Shown: positions 34,714 to 43,550 of the stretch, in pieces | Layout: every line of letters starts with the position of its first letter | Position numbering within the stretch: position 1 is the stretch's first letter | NCBI GenBank assembly: GCA_027490195.1 | Contig: JAIXYN010000058.1 | Location: 88,693 to 152,692, forward strand | Direction: 5' to 3' | DNA length: 64,000 nt | Origin: Verrucomicrobiaceae bacterium | GTDB lineage: Bacteria > Verrucomicrobiota > Verrucomicrobiia > Verrucomicrobiales > Verrucomicrobiaceae | The notes under the pieces: generated by a model | Database searches by the model: none | What the model saw: only the letters and a program-made list of their open reading frames with translations | What the model was told of the DNA's origin: nothing | Position numbers and translations under genes: made by a program

Positions 34714-36081
34714 TTACGAGTAGGAGGACTCCACCCGTTTTGCCACGTCCTTGTAGCCGTAGTCGGCGTTGTAGATTTCCTTCAGCGCATCCAGGCTTCC
34801 CGCCTTGTCGCCCATCTTTTCCAGCACGTTGGCCAGCTCATAGAGCACTTCCTTTTTGGTGGCGTCCATGACGAGCAGCTCCTTGGAGGCATCCATGAAC
34901 GAAGTCTTGGCCAGATCGTTCATGTTCTTGCGCTCAAAGCAGCGTCCCAGCATAAGGATCGCCTTGATGCGCAGGTTCGGGCTCGACTTCGCCTGCTGGA
35001 GCTCAGGGAGCGCCTCACCAAACATGCCAGCGTTAAAGTAAGCCTGGCCCAGCTCATAGCGCAGTGCTTTGTCAGTCGGGTTGCGGTCCACTCGGGTCTT
35101 GGCTTCGCTGATCACGACACTGGCACGCTGGCGGCGGATTTCGGCCAGCTGAGCGCGCTTGTCATCAATGTCGGGCGCATCGGGATCGGTTTCGATTTCA
35201 CGCTCGTAATCCGCAATCTTCTGGTCCTGCACCTTGTCTCGCAGGATCTCCACCTTGCGCTGAAGCGCGACGTCACCTGTGTTCAGCGTGAGGGCGTAAT
35301 CGTAGAACATCAGTGCAGTCTCAAGGTGGCCGAGACGCTCGTACAGATCCGACATGCGTTTGACGACGGCGATGTTCGTCTGATCAGCGTTGTACAGATT
35401 GATGGCTTTCTCGAGGGCCTGGTCCATCTGATCCTGCGTCATGCCTTGACGGGATTCCATTTCCAGGTCGATGGCCTCGCTGGAGTTCTTCATCGCATCC
35501 TTGAAATTGGACGAGCCCCAGCCCTGATTTTTGATGGAACCTTGCGCGGCTGCATTCTTTTCGCCCTGCGTGGCTTCCATGTCACGTGGGTTGACCTTCA
35601 AGATCGCATTGTAGGTGGCAGCGGCTTTTTCTGGCAGACCCACCGCCATGTAGTGCTGCGCCAGCTTGTGCATGTTTTTGGTGTTCTCAGGATGCCCGCC
35701 GCGGATGGTCTCCAGAGCAAACGATGCCAGTTCCGGGAACTGCAGCTTCATCGCCAGATCAAAGAGCTGCTCATTCGCGTTGAGATTGAAAGGGTCCTTG
35801 CGGAACACGTTTTCTTCCATGTCGGCGATGGTCTCAACCGGCTCTTTTTTGGAGCTGGGCTTGAAACCACCCAGGCCGAAGCTGAACTTTTTGCCACTGC
35901 CGGCGACTTCACCTTCAGCGCTGCGCAGCAGCTTGCGGCCATCCAGAAATCCGACGTTGGCTGTCACGATGGGCAGAACTTGGTCGATCACGTAATCCCA
36001 GTTTTTCCGCTCAGCGGAAATGAGGGCTTTTTTCCAAAGGGCTTGATACTTGGGGTCGAGTTCGGCTTCCTGAACGATCAT
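34714..36081 (-). CDS. Cytoplasmic TPR/coiled-coil protein
   Basis: 455 residues without a signal peptide. TPR-like units occur at about 100-170 and 225-290 (LEKAINLYNADQTNIAVVKRMSDLYERLGHLETALMFYDYAL-type pattern) and again near the C-terminus. A charged coiled coil (KVEILRDKVQDQKIADYEREIE) links them. A basic Gly/Ser-rich patch (SGKKFSFGLGGFKPSSKK) lies near residue 70. It is probably a scaffold; no enzyme motif is seen. The start MIVQEAELD at 36081 was chosen over an upstream one overlapping the preceding small gene. A small membrane protein gene lies 44 nt upstream on the same strand. Confidence 0.82.
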   Translation of the reverse strand: MIVQEAELDPKYQALWKKALISAERKNWDYVIDQVLPIVTANVGFLDGRKLLRSAEGEVAGSGKKFSFGLGGFKPSSKKEPVETIADMEENVFRKDPFNLNANEQLFDLAMKLQFPELASFALETIRGGHPENTKNMHKLAQHYMAVGLPEKAAATYNAILKVNPRDMEATQGEKNAAAQGSIKNQGWGSSNFKDAMKNSSEAIDLEMESRQGMTQDQMDQALEKAINLYNADQTNIAVVKRMSDLYERLGHLETALMFYDYALTLNTGDVALQRKVEILRDKVQDQKIADYEREIETDPDAPDIDDKRAQLAEIRRQRASVVISEAKTRVDRNPTDKALRYELGQAYFNAGMFGEALPELQQAKSSPNLRIKAILMLGRCFERKNMNDLAKTSFMDASKELLVMDATKKEVLYELANVLEKMGDKAGSLDALKEIYNADYGYKDVAKRVESSYS

Positions 36082-36125
36082 AATGCTGGGTGTTCTTGAC
36101 GTGTTTGAATGTAAGTGGGCGGCGG

Positions 36126-36287
36126 TTATTTCTTCCCGCCGCCAAACCATGCGGCAATGCCACGCAGCTCCGCTCCCGTTCCTTCCGTCAGGCCCTTCAT
36201 GCTGAATCCGTGCTCAAAGAGCACCATCCAGACAAAAGTAGCGACGAGGAAAGCGAGGGTCCAGAGGACTTTGGAGAGAATGCGCAT
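36126..36287 (-). CDS. Small single-span membrane protein
   Basis: 53 residues from ATG 36287 to TAA at 36126. The N-terminal half is one hydrophobic helix (residues about 7-24, LWTLAFLVATFVWMVLF); the rest is short and polar and ends in AAWFGGGKK. Codon usage agrees with neighbouring genes, and the gene is placed 44 nt before the TPR gene on the same strand, so an operon is likely. The Gly-rich, Trp-Phe-containing tail resembles the Gly/Lys-rich patch of the TPR protein only in composition. Function unknown. Confidence 0.6.
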   Translation of the reverse strand: MRILSKVLWTLAFLVATFVWMVLFEHGFSMKGLTEGTGAELRGIAAWFGGGKK

Positions 36288-36368
36288 GCCAGAATTTTGA
36301 ATACTCTATGAAGAAAAGGGGGGCATCGTCCAGCACGGAGTTGCTCAGATGAAAAATGGCAGGCGGCT

Positions 36369-38621
36369 TCATTCCTTTTCAAACAGCAGCCGCAGACTGT
36401 TCAGACACACCACCACCGTGCTGCCCTCATGCGTCAAAACACCCAAGGTGAGTGGTACGATGCCGAACAGTGACGCCACCGCCATGACCACCACACTGCC
36501 GAGGGAAATGATCAGGTTCTGCTGAATGATGCGCCGCGCCCGCTGGCTGATCCGCCTTGCGGAGAGCAGTTTTTCGATCTTGTCCTGCATCAGCACCACG
36601 TCGCTCTGCTCCAGAGCGGCGTCGCTGCCACGCGCCCCCATGGCCACGGAGACGTAGGCTGCCGCCAGACTCGGCGCGTCGTTCACGCCATCCCCGATCA
36701 TCGCCACCTTGTGGCCCGCCAGCGTCAGTTCGCGGATCGCAGCCACCTTGTCCTCTGGGTGCAAACCCGCGCGCACTTCGGAAATGCCGAGTTTCTCCCC
36801 CACCTCAATCGCCGCCGCTCGGCGGTCACCCGTCAGCATGATCGTGCGCACGCCTTCGGCGGCCAGCTTTTCCAGCACGGCCCGGCTGCCGGCGCGGATT
36901 TCATCCTTGAGCAGCACCCGGCCCACGATCTGCTCATGCAGCACCCAGACCTCGCTGAAACCCAGCGGCGCATCCGGCACACCCGCCAGCACCTCTCCCA
37001 AAGCGCTGTCTTTGACGAGTTCGCGTCGTCCCACGTAGCTCAGCCCTTCAGCCGTGCGCCCACGCAGACCCTGGCCGGTGATCGACTGAAACTCCGCCAG
37101 TTTTTCTACCACGATTCCCTGCGCCTGTGCGAATTGCGTGATCGATCGCGCGATGGGATGGTTCGAATTCGCCTCCAGGCTCGCGGCGATTCGCAGCACA
37201 TCCTGCTCCCGGCCGGCGGGAAAGCTTTCGATCTTCGTCACCTTCAGTTCGCCTTCCGTGAGCGTCCCCGTCTTGTCCATCGCGATGACATCCACCTCCG
37301 CCAGCTTTTCAATGGCAGCACCCCCACGAAACAGCACACCACGCCGCGCACCCCAGGCGATCGCCGCCAGAATGGCCGAAGGGATCGACAGCACCAGCGC
37401 GCAGGGGCTCATCACCACCAGCAGTGTCATGGCGCGGTAAAACGAGGACTTCGACGTGGCGGTGTTTTCCAGCGGCGGAATGCCAAAACCCAGCCACCAC
37501 ACGAAAAACATCAGCGCCACGACGCCGAGTGTGAGCAGCGTGTAACGCGTGCCAAAGCGGTCCGTGAATCGCTGGCTCGGCGCTCGCAGATGCTGCGCCG
37601 TCTGGATCATCGTGATGATTTTCGCCAGAGCGCTCTGCGTGGCCAGACGGTCCACACGCACATGCACCATCCCCCATTGGTTCAAGGTGCCGCCGTAGAT
37701 GGACGCACCCTTCTCCTTGGCGATAGGCAGGGCCTCACCGGTCAGCGTCGATTCATCTGCCGCCGTCGAGCCCTCGATCACCGTGCCATCCACGGCGAAC
37801 AGCTCATCCGGCTTCACCACGATCACATCACCCACCTGCAGCGTCTGCACGCCACGGTCAGCCGTCGTCCCGTCGGCTTGCAGAACATGCGCAAATTTAG
37901 GTGCCGCCTTGGTCAGCGCATTGATCTCCCGGTGTGTGCGGAACATCACAAAATGCTCCAGGGCACCCGAAGTCGAAAACAGAAACAGCAGCAGCGCGCC
38001 TTCCTCCCACGCACCGATCGACACCGCACCCGTGGCCACGGCCAGCATCAGGAAGTGCACATCAAGTCGCCGCTCACGCAGGTTTTCCCAGGTGTCCTTC
38101 GCCGCGTCCCAGCCACCAGAAATCAGCGAGATGGCAAACAGACTTTTCGGTAGCCAGGCCGGTGCGGAGAAAAAACGCTCGGTGATGTAGCCCGCCACCA
38201 GTGTCACGGCGCAAATTCCCGCCTGCAGCGCCAGCATGCGCCACTCGTCGTCGCTCTCCTGCTCCATCTCATCCGCTTCCGGCCAGGCAAAGTCACGCCA
38301 CTTCCAGAACTTCGGTGCCGTCGGGCAGGAAGGCTTTTCCAGCACAAAGGCACCATCTTTGTTCTGCTGCACATCCAGCATGCCGTTGCTCGGCGGCACC
38401 TGGCCGTTTTGCTTCAGCCACTTGGCATCCACCGCTCGCAGCACCTCAGAGAGCTTCGCCTGCAACAGTTCGCCATCCACCCGCCCCAAGGTCGCCATCT
38501 CGACCCGCTTGGTCTCCGGATTCAATCGGATCGACTCAATCGCTGGCTCCTCCATCAGGAACTCAGCCAGCGCTGTCATCCAGGTGGAGGAATCAGGAGG
38601 TGCTTGTGTGGAATTCGGCAT
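36369..38621 (-). CDS. P1B-4-type heavy-metal-exporting ATPase
   Basis: 750 residues. The motifs of a P-type ATPase are complete: TGEA (294-297), the phosphorylated Asp in DKTGT (D449), the P1B-specific HP pair (H488-P489) and GDGVNDAP (643-650). The metal-selectivity motifs are SPC (405-407) in the membrane and HEGST (731-735) in the last helix; these define the P1B-4 group, which moves Co2+, Zn2+ or Fe2+ outward. The N-terminal ~110 residues look like an HMA-type fold but lack CxxC and are followed by a single-Cys linker, so metal binding there is doubtful. It is divergent from the plsC-like gene. Confidence 0.93.
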   Translation of the reverse strand: MPNSTQAPPDSSTWMTALAEFLMEEPAIESIRLNPETKRVEMATLGRVDGELLQAKLSEVLRAVDAKWLKQNGQVPPSNGMLDVQQNKDGAFVLEKPSCPTAPKFWKWRDFAWPEADEMEQESDDEWRMLALQAGICAVTLVAGYITERFFSAPAWLPKSLFAISLISGGWDAAKDTWENLRERRLDVHFLMLAVATGAVSIGAWEEGALLLFLFSTSGALEHFVMFRTHREINALTKAAPKFAHVLQADGTTADRGVQTLQVGDVIVVKPDELFAVDGTVIEGSTAADESTLTGEALPIAKEKGASIYGGTLNQWGMVHVRVDRLATQSALAKIITMIQTAQHLRAPSQRFTDRFGTRYTLLTLGVVALMFFVWWLGFGIPPLENTATSKSSFYRAMTLLVVMSPCALVLSIPSAILAAIAWGARRGVLFRGGAAIEKLAEVDVIAMDKTGTLTEGELKVTKIESFPAGREQDVLRIAASLEANSNHPIARSITQFAQAQGIVVEKLAEFQSITGQGLRGRTAEGLSYVGRRELVKDSALGEVLAGVPDAPLGFSEVWVLHEQIVGRVLLKDEIRAGSRAVLEKLAAEGVRTIMLTGDRRAAAIEVGEKLGISEVRAGLHPEDKVAAIRELTLAGHKVAMIGDGVNDAPSLAAAYVSVAMGARGSDAALEQSDVVLMQDKIEKLLSARRISQRARRIIQQNLIISLGSVVVMAVASLFGIVPLTLGVLTHEGSTVVVCLNSLRLLFEKE

Positions 38622-38693
38622 GCGGAGGAAAGTGAATCACTACGAACAAGCAAGCCGCGTGACAACCTCTACTTCTTCGCACATCTTCTGCAC

Positions 38694-39296
38694 ATGATTC
38701 GCAGTCTCATCGCCGGATCGCTGCGTGTGTTCTCCGGTTCCGTCGCCCGCTGGCAGGGTTGCGCGCCGGAGTTGGTGCAGCGGGTTTACTTCGCCAATCA
38801 CACCAGCAACCTCGACGGACCCGTGCTCTGGGCCTCTCTACCAGCACCCGTCCGCGCCGTCACGCGCATGGTCGGTGCCAAAGACTACTGGTCGGTGGGT
38901 CGCGTGCGTCCCTTCCTTGCCTGCCATGTGTTCAATGCCGTTCTCATCGAGCGCAAAAAGCCCACACCAGAGGCCAATCCGCTGATCGAAATGGTCCAGG
39001 CCATGGGAGACCGCCACTCCCTTATCCTCTTTCCCGAAGGCGGCCGCCAGAACACCCCCGAGCCGCAGCCCTTCAAGCCCGGCCTCTTCCACCTCGCCAA
39101 AAAGCGGCCCGATGTTCAGCTCGTCCCCGTGTGGATGGAAAACCTCAACCGCATCCTCCCCAAAGGCGAAATCCTCCCCGTCCCCGTCCTCGGCAGCGTC
39201 ACCTTCGGTGAACCGATCCGCCTTGAAGAAGACGAATCCAAACCAGATTTCCTCATCCGCGCTCGCGCAGCCGTCCTGAAACTCCGGCAGCATTGA
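38694..39296 (+). CDS. PlsC-type 1-acyl-glycerol-3-phosphate acyltransferase
   Basis: 200 residues. The acyltransferase motifs are NHTSNLD (35-41, the NHx4D catalytic box), KDYWSVGRVRP (motif II region) and FPEGGR (113-118, motif III), followed by PVWMENLNRILP. It transfers an acyl group to lysophosphatidate or a related acceptor at the inner membrane. It is short for PlsC and has no clear N-terminal transmembrane helix beyond IRSLIAGSL. The start ATG 38694 is chosen because the frame upstream overlaps the divergent ATPase. It stands alone. Confidence 0.9.
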   Translation: MIRSLIAGSLRVFSGSVARWQGCAPELVQRVYFANHTSNLDGPVLWASLPAPVRAVTRMVGAKDYWSVGRVRPFLACHVFNAVLIERKKPTPEANPLIEMVQAMGDRHSLILFPEGGRQNTPEPQPFKPGLFHLAKKRPDVQLVPVWMENLNRILPKGEILPVPVLGSVTFGEPIRLEEDESKPDFLIRARAAVLKLRQH

Positions 39297-39679
39297 TTAT
39301 GACATGGGTCATTGAAAACAGGCCTCCAGTTCAAAAGATCAGGTTCTTCATTTGGGATCGATTCAGCATTTTTCCCTCTCCCTGGCATCATAGGATCTCA
39401 ATGCTGTCCTTCATCCCGGAGAGCCGTAGCGAAGCGAAGACAGCCGAAGGCAAATCACAGAAGGTAGCCAGGGATAAGCCCGCGTAGCGGGCGCCATCCC
39501 TGGAAAGAGCGTCCAATCCGGAAAGCAAAACCAGATCTTCCTTGATCACACCGCGCTTTCCAGCAGCGTCTCAACGTCACGCCGCCACAAGTCACCACGC
39601 TTCGCTATACCCAGGCGCTGTAGGATCCGGTGACCGACCGTCTGCTAATGCTGAGACCTGTTTTCTGTTGTTTGAGGTA
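39297..39679. other. Gene-free interval with a repeat hairpin
   Basis: 383 nt between the convergent plsC-like and sulfatase genes. No gene with convincing coding character is seen. It contains the compound hairpin at 39468-39503 and the GC-rich GAGCCGTAGCGAAGCGAAGACAG stretch upstream of it, which looks like part of the same dispersed element. Confidence 0.6.
39468..39503. repeat. Compound palindromic hairpin
   Basis: Outer 8-bp stem (CCAGGGAT 39468-39475, ATCCCTGG 39496-39503) and inner 6-bp stem (GCCCGC 39478-39483, GCGGGC 39487-39492) with loop GTA. The CGTAGCG apex resembles that of the repeat at 16714-16740 and 58551-58577. Confidence 0.75.
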
Positions 39680-41086
39680 TTATTTGATGATCGGCGGCAA
39701 CCTCTCCGCCAGCCGCGCCCGCAAATCCTTCAACACCTCCGCATGCTGCGGATCACTCGCCAGGTTCGTGTATTCCTGCGGATCCTTGTCGTGATCGTAC
39801 AGTTCAATGCCACTATTCCCTTCATCCCACTCCGTGCAGCGCCAGCGCGCCGTCCGAATCGTGCGCCCCCAAAACTCAGCATTCGCACCCCGCCGCGCCT
39901 GCGTAAAAGCCCCCTCATGGATGGTCGCCGATGGATCATTCAACAACGGGCGCAAGCTCAGTCCCTGCACCTCTTGGGGCGCAGGAACGCCGCAGAGCTC
40001 ACACAAGGTCGGGTAAACATCCAGCAGTTCAATGAGGCCCTTGCTTTGCTGCCCGCCCGTCTTCATGCCCGGCGTGTGCATGATAAACGGAACGCGCGCA
40101 CATTCTTCAAACAGACTGCGTTTGTGCCACAACCCGTGCTCGCCGAGGTGCCAGCCATGATCGCTGGTAAAAACGATGATCGTGTTGTCATCCAGCCCCA
40201 TCTGCTTGATCGCATCCAGCAGGCGTCCAGCCTGCGCATCGACGTAGCTTACGCAGGCCAGATACGCACATATGGCCGCTCGTCTCTGCTCCGGCGTGGT
40301 GGTCAGCGCATAACCCGGCACCGCCCCATTCCGCGCCGGCTCAGGGATGTCAGCCTCATCGTCAGCCGGAGCCTCTGGCAGCGTGATGCTCTCCAGCGGA
40401 TACAGGTCAAAATACTTCGCCGGCGCGACCAGCGGCAGATGCGGACGGTGAAAGCCCACCGCGAGAAAAAACGGTTTGTCTTTCTCACGCTTGCCCAGCC
40501 ACTCGATGGCGGTTTTGGCAAAGTTCCCATCCACCAGTTGATCATCATCACCCGGGATTTCCTGCCACCCAAGGCCCTGCTTCTTGCCACTCTTTATCTT
40601 AGCGCTGCTCTCCCGCTTCGGCGGATACGGCAGCTCGCTTTTAAACGGCGTCCCAAAGTCCCACGCCTGCGGATCATCCATGCTCTCAAGTCCAGTCGGC
40701 ACCCCAAGATGAAAAATCTTCCCGCAGCGCGCCGTGGCATACCCATTGTTGCGAAAGTGATGCGGCAGCGTCAGCACCTCGGGAATGTTCTTGTACAGAT
40801 TGTCCTCGTTGTTCGTGACCCGTGTCGTATTTGGCCGCAGCCCGCTCATCATTGAGGCGCGCGAAGGATTGCAGTGCGGGAACTGGCAGTAGGCCCGGCT
40901 GAACAGCACGCTGCGCTTCGCCAGCGCATCGAGATTCGGCGTCTTCGCCTGCGGATGACCGTAGCAGCTCAGCGACGCTGCCAGATCATCCGCCATCAGC
41001 AGCAGCACGTTCGGTCGTTGCTCCGCAACCAATGACGAAGCCAGAATGCCGAATGACGAAACCAGAATGGCAAAGGGAAGACGCAT
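39680..41086 (-). CDS. Sulfatase (iduronate-2-sulfatase-like), repeat-derived signal peptide
   Basis: 468 residues. The type I sulfatase signature CNPSR (C72-R76) carries the Cys converted to formylglycine. Metal ligands include D33-D34 (MADD) and the TSDHGWHLGEHG block near residue 320. KIFHLG and SYVDAQAGRLLDAI are typical of iduronate-2-sulfatase-like S1 enzymes. It hydrolyses sulfate esters of polysaccharides in the periplasm. The hydrophobic signal peptide (FAILVSSFGILASSLVA) is encoded by two tandem copies of the dispersed unit CATTCTGGYTTCGTCATT. It is downstream of a DUF1080 gene (38 nt) in a probable operon. Confidence 0.93.
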   Translation of the reverse strand: MRLPFAILVSSFGILASSLVAEQRPNVLLLMADDLAASLSCYGHPQAKTPNLDALAKRSVLFSRAYCQFPHCNPSRASMMSGLRPNTTRVTNNEDNLYKNIPEVLTLPHHFRNNGYATARCGKIFHLGVPTGLESMDDPQAWDFGTPFKSELPYPPKRESSAKIKSGKKQGLGWQEIPGDDDQLVDGNFAKTAIEWLGKREKDKPFFLAVGFHRPHLPLVAPAKYFDLYPLESITLPEAPADDEADIPEPARNGAVPGYALTTTPEQRRAAICAYLACVSYVDAQAGRLLDAIKQMGLDDNTIIVFTSDHGWHLGEHGLWHKRSLFEECARVPFIMHTPGMKTGGQQSKGLIELLDVYPTLCELCGVPAPQEVQGLSLRPLLNDPSATIHEGAFTQARRGANAEFWGRTIRTARWRCTEWDEGNSGIELYDHDKDPQEYTNLASDPQHAEVLKDLRARLAERLPPIIK

Positions 41087-41123
41087 GCCTCGCTAAACGC
41101 TGCGCTGGCTTCCGCCTTTCGGC

Positions 41124-41762
41124 CTACTTCAGCTCCTTGATCCGCACATTGCGATACCACACCCGCAGCGCCTCGTCTTGAAAGGCGATCTGGCCCAGGT
41201 TCGGACGGTCAGCCATTTTAATATCATCGAGACTGGTGTCGATGACCTGCTCGCCATTGAACACCACCTTCACGCTCCGGCCTTTGACCGTGATGGTGTA
41301 CCTGTTCCACTCCCCAGCCGGCTTCACCATGTTCTTGGAAGGGCCCGTGCCATGGACGATGCCGCCACAGTCATGATGCCCCGGTTTTTCGAGACCAAAA
41401 GTGTCGAGGATCTGCACCTCAAATCCCGTCTTCACCGGCTCCTTCATGTCGCCCACGCGCATGAACACGCCGCTGTTGCCCTTGGCGTTGATCTTGAATT
41501 CAAGGTCCAGCACGAAGTCTCCATACAGCTTCTCCGTGGCGATGTAGGCATCATACCGCTGCCAGCCCTTCTCGCCTTCACGCGGGTGCAGCGAGACACT
41601 GCCATCAGCCTCCACAAGCCAGTTTCCCGTCGTTTTCCAGCCCGTGAGGTCCTTGCTATTAAAGAGCGGCACGAAACCAGCCGCGTCAGCAGCGGGGTGG
41701 AGATCTTCAGCATGGGCGGAGGCGGCAAGGCAAAGGCAGGCAAAGAGGGAGGCGAGTTTCAT
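41124..41762 (-). CDS. DUF1080 exported protein in a sulfatase operon
   Basis: 212 residues with a signal peptide (LFACLCLAASAHA). DUF1080 (PF06439) landmarks are FVPLFNSKDLTGWKTTG, FVLDLEFKINAKGNSGVFMRVG, and the C-terminal GQIAFQDEALRVWYRNVRIKEL. It folds as a jelly roll, with a possible role in 3-keto-glycoside or other carbohydrate processing, in keeping with the sulfatase 38 nt downstream. It differs from the other DUF1080 protein of this window (28340) in lacking an AlkD-like partner. Its start is 74 nt from the palindrome that overlaps the divergent ahcY promoter, so both might be controlled from the same intergenic region. Confidence 0.9.
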   Translation of the reverse strand: MKLASLFACLCLAASAHAEDLHPAADAAGFVPLFNSKDLTGWKTTGNWLVEADGSVSLHPREGEKGWQRYDAYIATEKLYGDFVLDLEFKINAKGNSGVFMRVGDMKEPVKTGFEVQILDTFGLEKPGHHDCGGIVHGTGPSKNMVKPAGEWNRYTITVKGRSVKVVFNGEQVIDTSLDDIKMADRPNLGQIAFQDEALRVWYRNVRIKELK

Positions 41763-41807
41763 GGTGGTCAGCTTCAAACGGCCTGTCGCAGCCGGATAAA
41801 TCCTCGT

Positions 41808-41838
41808 TTGACATTCGGGCAACTATTTGGAACATATC
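41808..41838 (+). promoter_or_regulatory. Putative sigma-70-type promoter of ahcY
   Basis: A perfect -35 hexamer TTGACA (41808-41813). The likely -10 is CATATC (41833-41838, 19-nt spacer) and is weak by consensus; it overlaps the start of the 24-bp palindrome. The promoter fits a repressed, operator-covered arrangement. Confidence 0.45.
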
Positions 41839-41859
41839 AACGTATCCTGATACGTTGAT
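41836..41859. promoter_or_regulatory. Perfect 24-bp palindrome upstream of ahcY (candidate operator)
   Basis: Arms ATCAACGTATC (41836-41846) and GATACGTTGAT (41849-41859) are exact reverse complements around a central CT. The site ends 41 nt before the ahcY ATG and overlaps the probable -10 region. It has the size and symmetry of a dimeric regulator site. ArsR-family SAH-responsive repressors (SahR) are known to control ahcY in other bacteria; whether this is such a site is inference. Confidence 0.65.
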
Positions 41860-41900
41860 CCGTTCCATTTCACCCTAACCTGAACCCACGCCACCACCTC

Positions 41901-43304
41901 ATGTCCGACTTTAAAGTAAAAGACATCGCTGAAGCCGCCTTTGGCCGCAAAGAACTCGACATCGCCGAGAGCGAAATGCCCGGCCTCATCGCCACCCGCG
42001 AGAAGTACGGCCCGAAAAAGCCCCTTGCTGGCGTCCGCATCACCGGCTCCCTGCACATGACCATCCAGACCGGCGTGCTCATCGAGACGCTCAAGGAACT
42101 CGGTGCTGATGTCCGCTGGGCCTCCTGCAACATCTTCTCCACTCAGGACCACGCCGCTGCTGCCATCGCGGCTTCCGGCACTCCTGTCTTTGCCTGGAAG
42201 GGCGAGACCCTCGAAGAATACTGGTGGTGCACCTGGAAGGCCATCATTTTCCCAGGAGACAAAGGCCCTCAGCTCATCGTTGACGACGGTGGCGACGTCA
42301 CCCTCCTCATCCACAAGGGCTACGAGATGGAAAACGGCGACAAGTGGGTCGATACTCCTTCCGACAACCACGAAGTGAAGGTCATCAAGGACCTCCTCAA
42401 GGACATCGCCAAGAACCAGCCCGGCATTTTCCACACGATCGTCAAAGATCTGAAGGGCGTCTCCGAAGAGACCACCACCGGCGTGCATCGCCTCTATGAA
42501 ATGGCCAAGGCCGGCAAGCTGCTCTTCCCTGCCATCAACGTGAACGACAGCGTCACCAAGTCCAAGTTCGACAACCTCTACGGCTGCCGCGAATCCCTCC
42601 TCGACGGCATCAAGCGTGCCACCGACGTCATGATCGCCGGCAAAGTCGGCGTCGTCTGCGGCTACGGCGACGTGGGTAAAGGCTGCGCTGCTGCCCTTCG
42701 CGGCATGGGCGCCCAGGTCATCGTCACCGAAATCGACCCTGTGTGTGCCCTTCAGGCCGCCATGGAAGGCCATCGCGTCATGCCCATCGAAGACACCCTC
42801 GGCTACGGCGACATCTACGTCACCACCACCGGCAACAAGGACATCATCACCCTTGAGCACATGGAGAAGATGAAGGACCAGGCCATCGTCTGCAACATCG
42901 GCCACTTCGACAACGAAATCCAGGTCGACAAGCTCAACGCCCGCTCGGACGTCAAGCGCCTCAACATCAAGCCCCAGGTGGACAAGTACACCTTCCCGGC
43001 TGGCAACAGCATCTTCATGCTGGCAGAAGGCCGCCTCGTGAACCTCGGCTGCGCTACCGGCCATCCGAGCTTCGTGATGAGCAACAGCTTCACCAATCAG
43101 ACCCTCGCGCAGATCGAACTCTGGGAAACCAAGGACACCCGCCCAATCGGCGTCACCGTCCTTCCGAAGAAGCTCGACGAAGAAGTCGCCCGCCTCCACC
43201 TCGCCAAGATCGGTGTGAAGCTCACCGTCCTCTCCAAGGACCAGGCCGACTACATCGGCGTCCCCGTCGACGGCCCTTACAAGACCGATCACTACCGCTA
43301 CTAA
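41901..43304 (+). CDS. ahcY: Adenosylhomocysteinase (S-adenosyl-L-homocysteine hydrolase)
   Basis: 467 residues. It converts S-adenosylhomocysteine to adenosine and homocysteine with bound NAD, recycling the product of methyl transfer, in the cytoplasm. Visible landmarks are [16 protein letters not shown] and [15 protein letters not shown] (substrate site), the NAD-binding [29 protein letters not shown], and the C-terminal KTDHYRY, which contributes to NAD binding of the neighbouring subunit. It has the ~40-residue insertion ([15 protein letters not shown]) of the longer bacterial forms. It has its own promoter with a palindrome and a strong terminator. Confidence 0.98.
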   Translation: MSDFKVKDIAEAAFGRKELDIAESEMPGLIATREKYGPKKPLAGVRITGSLHMTIQTGVLIETLKELGADVRWASCNIFSTQDHAAAAIAASGTPVFAWKGETLEEYWWCTWKAIIFPGDKGPQLIVDDGGDVTLLIHKGYEMENGDKWVDTPSDNHEVKVIKDLLKDIAKNQPGIFHTIVKDLKGVSEETTTGVHRLYEMAKAGKLLFPAINVNDSVTKSKFDNLYGCRESLLDGIKRATDVMIAGKVGVVCGYGDVGKGCAAALRGMGAQVIVTEIDPVCALQAAMEGHRVMPIEDTLGYGDIYVTTTGNKDIITLEHMEKMKDQAIVCNIGHFDNEIQVDKLNARSDVKRLNIKPQVDKYTFPAGNSIFMLAEGRLVNLGCATGHPSFVMSNSFTNQTLAQIELWETKDTRPIGVTVLPKKLDEEVARLHLAKIGVKLTVLSKDQADYIGVPVDGPYKTDHYRY

Positions 43305-43362
43305 AGTAGCCCAGTTGCGCCGCAACGCGCGCCTCATCAATCACAACCCCAAAACCACGAGG

Positions 43363-43389
43363 GCGGCCAGCAATGGCCGCTCTTTTTTT
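43363..43389 (+). terminator. Intrinsic terminator of ahcY
   Basis: Perfect 7-bp stem GCGGCCA/TGGCCGC (43363-43369, 43374-43380), GCAA loop and a T-run at 43383-43389. It lies 58 nt after the ahcY stop. Confidence 0.9.
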
Positions 43390-43420
43390 GTCGTCACGCT
43401 CAGCCGTAACCATGCAGTAG

Positions 43421-43550
43421 GTAATACCACGCACAACTTAAAACAGGTCTGTATTCCGTACGCAGCGGAAACCTGTTCCCAAACACATGCAAGGCCCGGT
43501 GCTCGGGGCTGTAGGTTGGTCGTGTTTGGCGTCCAAGGCATTTCATCGCC
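43421..43550. repeat. Dispersed repeat family A, copy 1
   Basis: The 119-nt stretch 43432-43550 aligns without gaps to 63882-64000 with 4 mismatches. It contains a bulged hairpin: AACAGGT (43442-43448) with ACCTGTT (43471-43477), and inner TTCCG (43454-43458) with CGGAA (43466-43470). A third, diverged relative starts at 63743 with the same GTAATACCACG 5' end. No coding potential is credited. Confidence 0.9.

Noticed and set aside
41860..41900. SAH or SAM riboswitch upstream of ahcY
   Set aside because: Only about 40 nt separate the palindrome from the start codon, too short for the known folds, and the DNA palindrome explains regulation better.
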